Shown here: positions 51,744 to 57,925 of the stretch, one piece after another | Layout: each line of letters starts with the position of its first letter | How positions within the stretch are numbered: the first letter of the stretch is position 1 | NCBI GenBank assembly: GCA_038321775.1 | Contig: JBBQFI010000003.1 | Location: 1 to 64,000 of the forward strand | DNA length: 64,000 nucleotides | DNA from: JBBQFI01 sp038321775 | GTDB taxonomy: Bacteria > Verrucomicrobiota > Verrucomicrobiia > Chthoniobacterales > UBA10450 | Reading direction: 5' to 3' | Notes under the pieces: generated by a model | The model's input: only the letters and a program-made list of their open reading frames with translations | The model's database searches: none | Told to the model about the DNA's origin: nothing | Program-made: the position numbers and the translations under genes

Positions 51744-52073
51744 TTACAAATGCGTGATGTCGAAATGCCAATCGGTCCCATCGGTCACGACGATATCGCC
51801 GTTAGGCTGGTGTTTATAGGTGATTCGATCGATCTGCGCTTGCGCGGGAAGAATATTTACGATGACTCGGTCGCTTAGCGAAACGATCCGCGTGCGTAAT
51901 TGCGGCCGTCTGACAAACTCATTTTGCTTCGAATCCATGGCAAAGAGGTAGCCTTTCACGCGGACAAGCGTTCCTTCGTGACTTTCCACCGTACCTACAA
52001 AATGACGCTGCACGTCCTCTGGGAAAAGTTGCCGATGAATGATGTGAATGTATTCGCCTGAGTTGAGAATCAT
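51744..52073 (-). CDS. Small conserved hypothetical protein next to cNMP gene
   Basis: 109 residues, predominantly beta: LNSGEYIHIIHRQLFPEDVQRHFVGTVESHEGTLVRVKGYLFAMDSKQNEFVRRPQLRTRIVSLSDRVIVNILPAQAQID, ending GDIVVTDGTDWHFDITHL. No signal peptide or membrane span. It lies 6 nt after the stop of cNMP paralogue 3. A decayed second copy is at 52966-53120, on the other side of that gene, so the gene has been duplicated here. No named family recognised; the alternating strands could form a small barrel. Confidence 0.75.
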   Translation of the reverse strand: MILNSGEYIHIIHRQLFPEDVQRHFVGTVESHEGTLVRVKGYLFAMDSKQNEFVRRPQLRTRIVSLSDRVIVNILPAQAQIDRITYKHQPNGDIVVTDGTDWHFDITHL

Positions 52074-52079
52074 AAGTTT

Positions 52080-52949
52080 CTAGCGTGGCTTACCTATTTC
52101 GGAGATCAGTTTGCTTCGTGTCGCCTGAAGGCGCCGCACCATTACTCTGCTTGTCCGTTTAAAAAGTTCGTGGCTGAGATTAAGATCCTCGTCGCGATGC
52201 TGCCGCAGCATTATGCCAGAAAGACAAATGGCGGTGCATGCTTCACTTGCTCGCGCATCGAAATGCCAAAGGTAGGGAGAGAAAAGCCAAGACCATCCGA
52301 GCGGTTCACCAGCGGAAACGGTATCGACAACGACCGGTTTGCCATCGCTGGTTTTTCCTTGGAGGACAACGGTTCCAGTTTCAATAAGATAAAAACCGTT
52401 TGCTGGATCACCTTCCCGAAAAATGATCTGACCTGCTTCAAACTCGGTCGGCATTGCGCAAAGAGCTAAAAGTTCAAGGTGATGCATACTCATTCCATTT
52501 AGAAAGGGATGAGCAGCCAGTCGCCGTTCAATTTCGGGGTAGCGAATAGAGAGCGGTTCGCCCCGTAGCTTATCGGCCTCACTCTCTGCCAGCCGCCATA
52601 CCTTCGCGCCATTCGGCAAGACTTTGCTCGGCAAGGGACGAACCGAAATATAGCTGGGAGGTCGGATCAGATCGAAGTTTACAAATCGTTGCGCCGGAAA
52701 CTGGTGAAACTCATCTTCTGATCTCAGATAATCAAGGCCAGCGGCCATGGCAACTTTACCGGCCAATTCCGCTTTTTGAGCATCCGTTAACAGCGGAACC
52801 TTAACGTGTTCTTTCTTAGCGCAAGATTTTAGCGTCGTATCGTTGATCTCGATCAGAAGATTAGCGGTTGCTTGCGGGGTCGTATGGGCGTGAGCATCAA
52901 ATGTAAAAGCGATGTGAGCGAAAAAGCAGTAAGGCTCCATCATCAGCAA
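52080..52949 (-). CDS. Cyclic nucleotide-binding protein with unique N-terminal region, paralogue 3
   Basis: 289 residues. The C-terminal half (about 135-289) is the same single-domain CRP-like fold as in the other two copies: AAHPFLNGMSMHHLELLALCAMPTEFEAGQIIFREGDPANGFYLIETGTVVLQG, EPLGWSWLFSPYLWHFDARASEACTAICL and LSHELFKRTSRVMVRRLQATRSKLIS. The first ~130 residues have no counterpart in them and no recognised domain; they include TLKSCAKKEHVKVPLLTDAQKAELAGKVAMAAGLDYL. This is either a fusion or a longer gene whose true start is further in. Codon 4 onward has no clear Shine-Dalgarno. Confidence 0.75.
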   Translation of the reverse strand: MLMMEPYCFFAHIAFTFDAHAHTTPQATANLLIEINDTTLKSCAKKEHVKVPLLTDAQKAELAGKVAMAAGLDYLRSEDEFHQFPAQRFVNFDLIRPPSYISVRPLPSKVLPNGAKVWRLAESEADKLRGEPLSIRYPEIERRLAAHPFLNGMSMHHLELLALCAMPTEFEAGQIIFREGDPANGFYLIETGTVVLQGKTSDGKPVVVDTVSAGEPLGWSWLFSPYLWHFDARASEACTAICLSGIMLRQHRDEDLNLSHELFKRTSRVMVRRLQATRSKLISEIGKPR

Positions 52950-52965
52950 AGAGAGTCGTTAGCTA

Positions 52966-53120
52966 GCTCGCCGCATGCATTGGCTCCCGGGGATAACCCT
53001 GCACGCGAACGAAGCGTGCTTTCCTGGCTTTCTGCTGTTCCGATAAGAATGGCGTCTGAGTTTGTCGGGAAAAAATTGGTGATGAGTAATGTGAATATAT
53101 TCCCCTGAGGTGAGGACTAA
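52966..53120 (-). pseudogene. Decayed duplicate of the 109-residue gene at 51744
   Basis: Read on the minus strand, VLTSGEYIHITHHQFFP continues to DKLRRH in one frame, then ILIGTAESQESTL in the next, then VRVQGYP in the third. These line up in order with LNSGEYIHIIHRQLFPEDVQRH, FVGTVESHEGTL and VRVKGYL of the intact neighbour. At least two frameshifts and loss of the C-terminal half show it is dead. It lies 5' of cNMP paralogue 3, so a gene pair was probably duplicated. Confidence 0.75.
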
Positions 53121-53184
53121 GGCTGCGCGCAACGAGCGTTCATGTTCCGCCGGAAAGGAACTCCTTTGATTAGTCAGGGCCCCT

Positions 53185-53511
53185 TCAACTTCCCGACTTC
53201 AGAAACTCGAGAATTTTCTTGTGCTCTTCAGGCGTGAGATTGGCGCGGATGCGCATGTGCATCATGGCTACTTCCCATTGCGCCGGGCTGTAGTTGCTGG
53301 GTGATCTTATATTATGACAACGCACGCAATTCTCCGCCCATAGTTGCGCGCCGCTTTTCTCCGCCGCTGACGGAGTCGTCCCAGCAGCAACTTCTCCGGA
53401 TTGCTTATTGGCAGCGCAACCGATAAACCAGATCACGGCGGCACAACAAATAATGATCGTAGCTCCGGGCAACCCGATCCGCTGGCAGATTCTGGAAGCG
53501 ATTTCTTTCAT
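53185..53511 (-). CDS. Membrane-anchored monoheme cytochrome c
   Basis: 108 residues. A hydrophobic N-terminal segment ends in a lipobox-like WFIGC (about residue 32), so it may be a lipoprotein or a single-span protein. One heme motif, CVRCH, follows in AQLWAENCVRCHNIRSP, with a distal Met in MMHMRIRANLTPEEHKKILEFLKSG. This is a class I small cytochrome. It lies 2 nt downstream of the porin gene, suggesting periplasmic electron transfer coupled to the cluster. Heme attachment would need the ResB system. Confidence 0.87.
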   Translation of the reverse strand: MKEIASRICQRIGLPGATIIICCAAVIWFIGCAANKQSGEVAAGTTPSAAEKSGAQLWAENCVRCHNIRSPSNYSPAQWEVAMMHMRIRANLTPEEHKKILEFLKSGS

Positions 53512-53513
53512 CG

Positions 53514-54911
53514 TTAAAAGCCGACGGCTACCTGCATCATGAAGGCGTCTTGATCGCGGGCGCCACCGTTTTTATCGTCGAATTCGTAAGCCGCTTTAAT
53601 TACTGCACTGGGCGTAACCCAGTAGTTTAATCCGAGGGTCAACCGTTCTTCATCAAAGCCAGCAGGCGTGTGCAGTTGATTGAGTCGATCATAACGCACC
53701 ACCGGCTCGAAGTTCTTGATAATGTCGTTGTCGATGTGGGTCGGCCGGTAGGCCATTTGTACATAACCGCCGTTACGATTATTGTTGAACGAGAACGGTC
53801 CAAATCCTTGGCTGCCGTCCAAGTCATAAACAAAGTGTCCTACGTGTGACCAACCCCATTGCGCGCGAAAATTGATCAAGCCCTTGAGGTGTGGCGAATC
53901 GCTAACGTAATTGAAATCAGCGGACTGCAAAATATTCTCCACCGCAGTGTCGCGCGGGCCGACCTTCGAGCGTTGTATTCCGTATCCGATTTCCAATTGT
54001 GGAATCGGAATAAATCCGATATGACCGCCTACCGCGACATGTCCGCCGAAGTTGGCGGTGTTGGGAAAGGCAAGCATACCCACTGCTGAGGGGTCGTCGA
54101 ACGTAGTGATCAGGTCAGGCGCATTCGCGACAAAGCCGACATACTCGAGCTTCGTCGGTCCGAGTGGAATAACACCGCGCAGTTGCGCGCCTAACTGCGA
54201 TTCGGGGAACAGACCGTCGTAAACGGCCAGCGGCTTGTCGGGAAGTTTGTTCACCCAGTTCATGTGTTGCCGTTCGACAAAGAAATCCATCGGATTGAGG
54301 AACCGGCCCACACCTATTGTCATGTAGTCATTCAGGAGATAGGAAGCTTGCGCCACCTCCAGGTTGATCGTTGTAGAGTTGTCTTCGAACTCGAGCTCCA
54401 TCTCTCCTTCGAAGAAAAGCCGGTCGGTCAGTTTATAGAGAAAAAGAGCATTGAAGGTGGCATCGAAAGACGGATCTTCACCGCTGCGCGCGGTAAAGCC
54501 CGCCGTGCCGTAACCGGCAAGGAGAAATTTAGTCGTGCCGGGAGACGTTTCCTTTACCTGCGTCTTCAGCGTCTCGACTTCCTGGCGTAATTCGTCAGTT
54601 GCGGCCTGAGATGGCGCGGCGCTAGCGACTTGCTTCCCTTCACCCTGTTTTTCTGCGGGCGCCGGGCCCTCCGCGGGAGCAGCGGCGGCGGCGCCATTCG
54701 CCATCTGCCGGACAGCGGTCTTCAATGCTTCCAGCTCCTGCTTCATCGCTTCGTGTTCGGCCTTGAGCTTGTCATACTCGGCGCGCGATACGTAATCGAC
54801 AGGAGCAGCGACATCTTGTGCGGAGACCTTGGACGAACTGAGCAACAAAGCCGCGGCGGCCAACGCGCATGGGATCGCTTGATTCATGACCGAAGGAATG
54901 CCGCGATTCAT
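53514..54911 (-). CDS. Outer-membrane porin with N-terminal coiled coil
   Basis: 465 residues. Signal peptide about 1-32, then a coiled coil (SRAEYDKLKAEHEAMKQELEALKTAVRQM), an Ala/Pro/Glu linker and a second helix (ELRQEVETLKTQVKE). From about 130 on it is an alternating beta-barrel, with FLLAGYGTAGF, RLFFEGEMELEFED, ASYLLNDYMTIGVGRFLNPMDFF, and terminates QVAVGF with a C-terminal Phe typical of outer-membrane barrels. It resembles phosphate-selective porin O/P-type proteins. A monoheme cytochrome gene flanks it on each side. Confidence 0.82.
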   Translation of the reverse strand: MNRGIPSVMNQAIPCALAAAALLLSSSKVSAQDVAAPVDYVSRAEYDKLKAEHEAMKQELEALKTAVRQMANGAAAAAPAEGPAPAEKQGEGKQVASAAPSQAATDELRQEVETLKTQVKETSPGTTKFLLAGYGTAGFTARSGEDPSFDATFNALFLYKLTDRLFFEGEMELEFEDNSTTINLEVAQASYLLNDYMTIGVGRFLNPMDFFVERQHMNWVNKLPDKPLAVYDGLFPESQLGAQLRGVIPLGPTKLEYVGFVANAPDLITTFDDPSAVGMLAFPNTANFGGHVAVGGHIGFIPIPQLEIGYGIQRSKVGPRDTAVENILQSADFNYVSDSPHLKGLINFRAQWGWSHVGHFVYDLDGSQGFGPFSFNNNRNGGYVQMAYRPTHIDNDIIKNFEPVVRYDRLNQLHTPAGFDEERLTLGLNYWVTPSAVIKAAYEFDDKNGGARDQDAFMMQVAVGF

Positions 54912-55331
54912 TTATTTACCCGCAAGAGTTTTGATGTAATTAACGAGCTCCCAGCGTTGCGTTTCAGTGAGTGATTTCCACGAAGCCATCGGCGACCTGC
55001 CCTCCGAGATCTTCCAAAACAACTCGCCATCGGTTTCGCCAGCTTTGATGCGTGCACCCAAGTCCGCCGGCTTTTTCTCTAATGCGGCTCCGCCCGGTCC
55101 ATCACCTCTTCCCGTCTGTCCGTGGCACATAAGACAATTGTTAACATAGAGCTTCTGCCCAAGCGCAATCGTATTAGAGTTTGCAGGCACCGGATTTGGC
55201 CGATGAACAGAGGTGGGCGGAGCTTTCCAATCTGAGCTGCTTTGGGCTAGCAGCAGTCCACTAATCGAGAAAATTGCCATTACGATCAGTACTCTCGAAG
55301 AAGCGGCAATGGGATTTTGTGACGTCATCAT
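54912..55331 (-). CDS. Secreted monoheme cytochrome c
   Basis: 139 residues with a signal/anchor segment (about 12-30, SRVLIVMAIFSISGLLLAQ). The heme motif CLMCH occurs in LYVNNCLMCHGQTGRGDGPGGAALEKKPADLG, and distal Met is probably in SPMASWKSLTETQRWELVNYIKTL. The GRGDGPGG loop is typical of class I cytochromes of oxidase or dehydrogenase complexes. Its stop is adjacent to the porin start. Together with the cytochrome at 53.2 kb it may shuttle electrons in the periplasm. Confidence 0.88.
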   Translation of the reverse strand: MMTSQNPIAASSRVLIVMAIFSISGLLLAQSSSDWKAPPTSVHRPNPVPANSNTIALGQKLYVNNCLMCHGQTGRGDGPGGAALEKKPADLGARIKAGETDGELFWKISEGRSPMASWKSLTETQRWELVNYIKTLAGK

Positions 55332-55346
55332 CTGGGCAGGCTTGAG

Positions 55347-55766
55347 TCAGGTAGGCACGGCGCTGCTTCCCTCTTGCCAGAACCGCGCATCGATGCTCCA
55401 GCGCCCCGGGCCGTAAAAGATGATGAAAAAGAAAAACCAGCAATTAATCAGCGCGAGCTCGCCTCCATTCATGATCGGGAAAAACTTCGCCTCGATCGTG
55501 GGCATAAGGCCCACGTAAAACATGAAATAAGCTACTGCCATCTCGCCGCTCGCGATAAAGGCTGCGATGCGGGTGAACAATCCAAATGCAATCAACAATC
55601 CCGCGACCAGTTCGATGATCCCCGCCATAAATGCGAGCCCGTCCACGCCGTGACCGCCACCGGGATATCCGAAGAGTTTTTGCCCGCCATGACATGCGTA
55701 CATCAAACCAACAATTATTCGAACGATGCAGTAAACGGGGTCCGCAAATCGATTCAGCGAATTCAT
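55347..55766 (-). CDS. DoxX family membrane protein
   Basis: 139 residues from ATG 55766. Four membrane spans; DoxX features are CIVRIIVGLMYACHGGQKLFGY, GLAFMAGIIELVAGLLIAFGLFTRIAAFIASGEMAVAYFMFYVG and PIMNGGELALINCWFFFFIIFYGPGRWSIDA. The family includes a thiosulfate:quinone oxidoreductase subunit and other redox membrane proteins. It is the 5' gene of a run with cytochromes and porin. An in-frame extension to 56057 is the antisense of an AraC gene and is rejected. Confidence 0.87.
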   Translation of the reverse strand: MNSLNRFADPVYCIVRIIVGLMYACHGGQKLFGYPGGGHGVDGLAFMAGIIELVAGLLIAFGLFTRIAAFIASGEMAVAYFMFYVGLMPTIEAKFFPIMNGGELALINCWFFFFIIFYGPGRWSIDARFWQEGSSAVPT

Positions 55767-55809
55767 TAGCGAGGTTGATGTGATCCTGACTAGTGAGCCA
55801 CTGGCGCGG

Positions 55810-56295
55810 CTACGCATTTTTACGGTTAATTTTTTTTGGCGATTGACGAGATTTTCCGGGCTGCGGCGGCTTCGAGCGCTTGACATGCGCGGCACGAAAC
55901 TCGGTCGGAGATTTTCCCGACAACGTTTTGAAAACGCGATTGAACTGCGAGAGAGATTGAAAGCCGACCGAAAATGCGATCTCGCTGATGCGACGGTTGG
56001 AATCCTGCAAGAGCTGACAGGCTTTCTGGAATCGCGCCTGTGCGACGTATTTGCCAAAATTGACTCCGGTCACTTGTTTGAATTTTTCGCTTAGATGATT
56101 GGCGCTGATGTTGACCGACTTTGCTACTTTGGTTAGCGAAAGCTCTTCGTCGCAATGTTCGCGGATGAGATTCCGCGCTTTCCAGATCTCTACCGGCTCC
56201 GCCCGATTTCGGTCTGGAGGGGCAAGCTGTCTCATCTGATTTGCAACTGACTTGATTACCACCACGCCGTACCAGACTGCCGTTAGCTCAGACAC
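55810..56295 (-). CDS. AraC-family transcriptional regulator (short form)
   Basis: 161 residues. The C-terminal double helix-turn-helix (about 37-140) is typical: ARNLIREHCDEELSLTKVAKSVNISANHLSEKFKQVTGVNFGKYVAQARFQKACQLLQDSNRRISEIAFSVGFQSLSQFNRVFKTLSGKSPTEFR. The ~35 residues before it are too short for a sensor domain. Its DNA-binding domain is very like that of the PocR-AraC gene 200 bp away. The two genes diverge around a 27-codon reading frame. It probably controls the DoxX-cytochrome-porin genes next to it. Confidence 0.88.
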   Translation of the reverse strand: MSELTAVWYGVVVIKSVANQMRQLAPPDRNRAEPVEIWKARNLIREHCDEELSLTKVAKSVNISANHLSEKFKQVTGVNFGKYVAQARFQKACQLLQDSNRRISEIAFSVGFQSLSQFNRVFKTLSGKSPTEFRAAHVKRSKPPQPGKSRQSPKKINRKNA

Positions 56296-56365
56296 GCTCT
56301 CCCTTGGTTGGTAATTACTCTCCTAATTTTGCGCGACGAAAAATCAGCAAAGTGAGGAGCAAGAA

Positions 56366-56449
56366 ATGGAATATGTAATTGTGTTTGCGACCGCGGCCAT
56401 GATCGCGCTTTACGCGTTAGTCGTGGAGCGTTGCCTGCCAAAAATCTGA
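56366..56449 (+). CDS. Candidate 27-residue membrane miniprotein
   Basis: ATG 56366, with AGGAG 5-6 nt upstream, one of the best ribosome sites in the window. The peptide starts MEYVIVFATAAMIALYALVV, then ERCLPKI and TGA: one membrane span with a short charged tail. It lies between two divergently oriented AraC regulators. No homologue is recognised; chance is possible given the size. Good site and membrane composition support it as a real small protein. Confidence 0.5.
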   Translation: MEYVIVFATAAMIALYALVVERCLPKI

Positions 56450-56497
56450 TCGCGCAAACTTTCGACTTCGCGCCGCAAACGAATATGATTGCGGCCA

Positions 56498-57373
56498 GTG
56501 AAACTGGGGAACAAGCAGCTGGTCGAAAAGCTTACCCGCTCTGCAATCTATCGCGATTACGTGCGCGCATTTTCGGAGAGCACCGGCATGGCGCTGGCGT
56601 TGCGACCACTCGAGCACTGGCAGCCGGCTTTGCGCGGAGCGCCTAACGAAAATCCGTTTTGTGAGTTGATGGCACGATCGAACCGGGCTTGCGTCGCCTG
56701 CCTCGAAGTGCAGCGCAAACTTACCGAAAAAGTCGGCGAGCGTTCGCGCACGGTAACCTGTTTCGCGGGACTTTCCGATAGCGCCGTGCCGATTCGCGTC
56801 GGCGATCAGTTAATCGGTTTTTTGCAAACTGGTCAGGTTTTCCTCAAACAACCGAACAAGTTTCGTTTCGATCGCGCCGCTAAAAAACTGGTGGATTGGG
56901 GAATAAAGATCGATCTGAGCAAAGCGCGCGAAGCGTATTTTCACACCAAAATTTTAGACAAAAAGCAGTATTCGGCCATGCTCCGGCTACTCGAAATCTT
57001 TGGGACGCATCTGTCCATTTTAAGCAATCAGATCGCGGTGGAAAATTCTGCGACTGAACCAGCCGCAATTATGCGCGCAAAAAAATACATCGCGCAAAAT
57101 CAGGACAACGCGCTCTGTCTTGCCACCGTGGCCAAGGCGGTAAACACGAGCACATTTTATTTCTGCAAACTTTTCAAACGCGCCACCGGCCTCACCTTCA
57201 CCGATTATCTCGGGCGTGTGCGCATTGAAAAAGCCAAGGCACTGTTGCGCGAACCGAACCGGCGCGTGAGCGAAGTCGCTTACGCTGTCGGTTTCCAATC
57301 GCTCACGCATTTCAACCGCATTTTCCGCAAGATCGCCGGGCAATCGCCCACCAGTTATCGCGCGCGGGCATGA
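56498..57373 (+). CDS. AraC-family regulator with N-terminal PocR sensory domain
   Basis: About 291 residues from GTG 56498 (TTG 56489 is 9 nt upstream and also possible). The PocR-type domain (about 10-170) has YRDYVRAFSESTGMALALRPLEHW, NPFCELMARSNRACVACLEVQ and TVTCFAGLSDSAVPIRVGDQLIGFLQTGQVF, including a Cys set (FC, CVAC, TC) that may bind a metal or ligand. The C-terminal AraC HTH pair begins YIAQNQDNALCLATVAKAVNTSTFYFCKLFKRATG. PocR domains sense small hydrocarbon derivatives in known cases; ligand here is unknown. Confidence 0.88.
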   Translation: MKLGNKQLVEKLTRSAIYRDYVRAFSESTGMALALRPLEHWQPALRGAPNENPFCELMARSNRACVACLEVQRKLTEKVGERSRTVTCFAGLSDSAVPIRVGDQLIGFLQTGQVFLKQPNKFRFDRAAKKLVDWGIKIDLSKAREAYFHTKILDKKQYSAMLRLLEIFGTHLSILSNQIAVENSATEPAAIMRAKKYIAQNQDNALCLATVAKAVNTSTFYFCKLFKRATGLTFTDYLGRVRIEKAKALLREPNRRVSEVAYAVGFQSLTHFNRIFRKIAGQSPTSYRARA

Positions 57374-57863
57374 AACAGGAAGCGCGTGTTGTCTGTCAGG
57401 TCTGCAAAAAATCGAAGCCGGCGCGCGACGGCAGGATCGGCGAGCTGGTGCGTCCGTCGCTCACCGATTTTATTCGCAAACGCTTCTCGCAATGGGACCT
57501 CAGGTTTCATCTGTTTCGATGATCTTGGCGAATTCCGAAGAGATATCTTAAGGAAGTTTTGCAGGACGAGCTGGTGAATTGCCCGCGCTGGATCAGGAAG
57601 GCATCGCCAGTCTGCAAGAGCACGAAATTTTGTCCGAGAACGTCAGCAAGCAATTCGAGCACAACGCGCAGTTTCGGCGAACGGCTACGGGCGGAGAGCG
57701 ATTACAAGGTGAATCTAAAAGCGGAATGGAAATCCGCCACCTGCACGAAAAGATCGATCACCTCTTGCGAAAGCAATACAAACGCCTCTTCGAAATTCAA
57801 CAGATTCAGATCGAGCTGCTCGAACAACTCGGGCACGAACGGGAACCGGCGAACCAGTCGTAA
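57370..57863 (+). pseudogene. DUF1003 family gene, frameshifted and internally deleted
   Basis: Fragments in all three frames line up in order with a DUF1003 protein: MKQEARVVCQVCKKSKPARDGRIGELVRPSLTDFIRKRF, then GFICFDDLGEFRRDILRKF, then ALDQEGIASLQEHEILSENVSKQFE, then FGERLRAESDYKVNLKAEW, then EIRHLHEKIDHLLRKQYKRLFEIQQIQIELLEQL. At least four frameshifts occur, and the membrane-helix region normally between FGERL and the C-terminal helices is missing, as if by deletion. It starts 4 nt inside the end of the AraC gene. Confidence 0.8.
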
Positions 57864-57925
57864 CGAGCGCCGATATTTCTCCTAGGCGTGGCGTCTCGCT
57901 TTATGCCACTGTTTCGCCCGCGACC

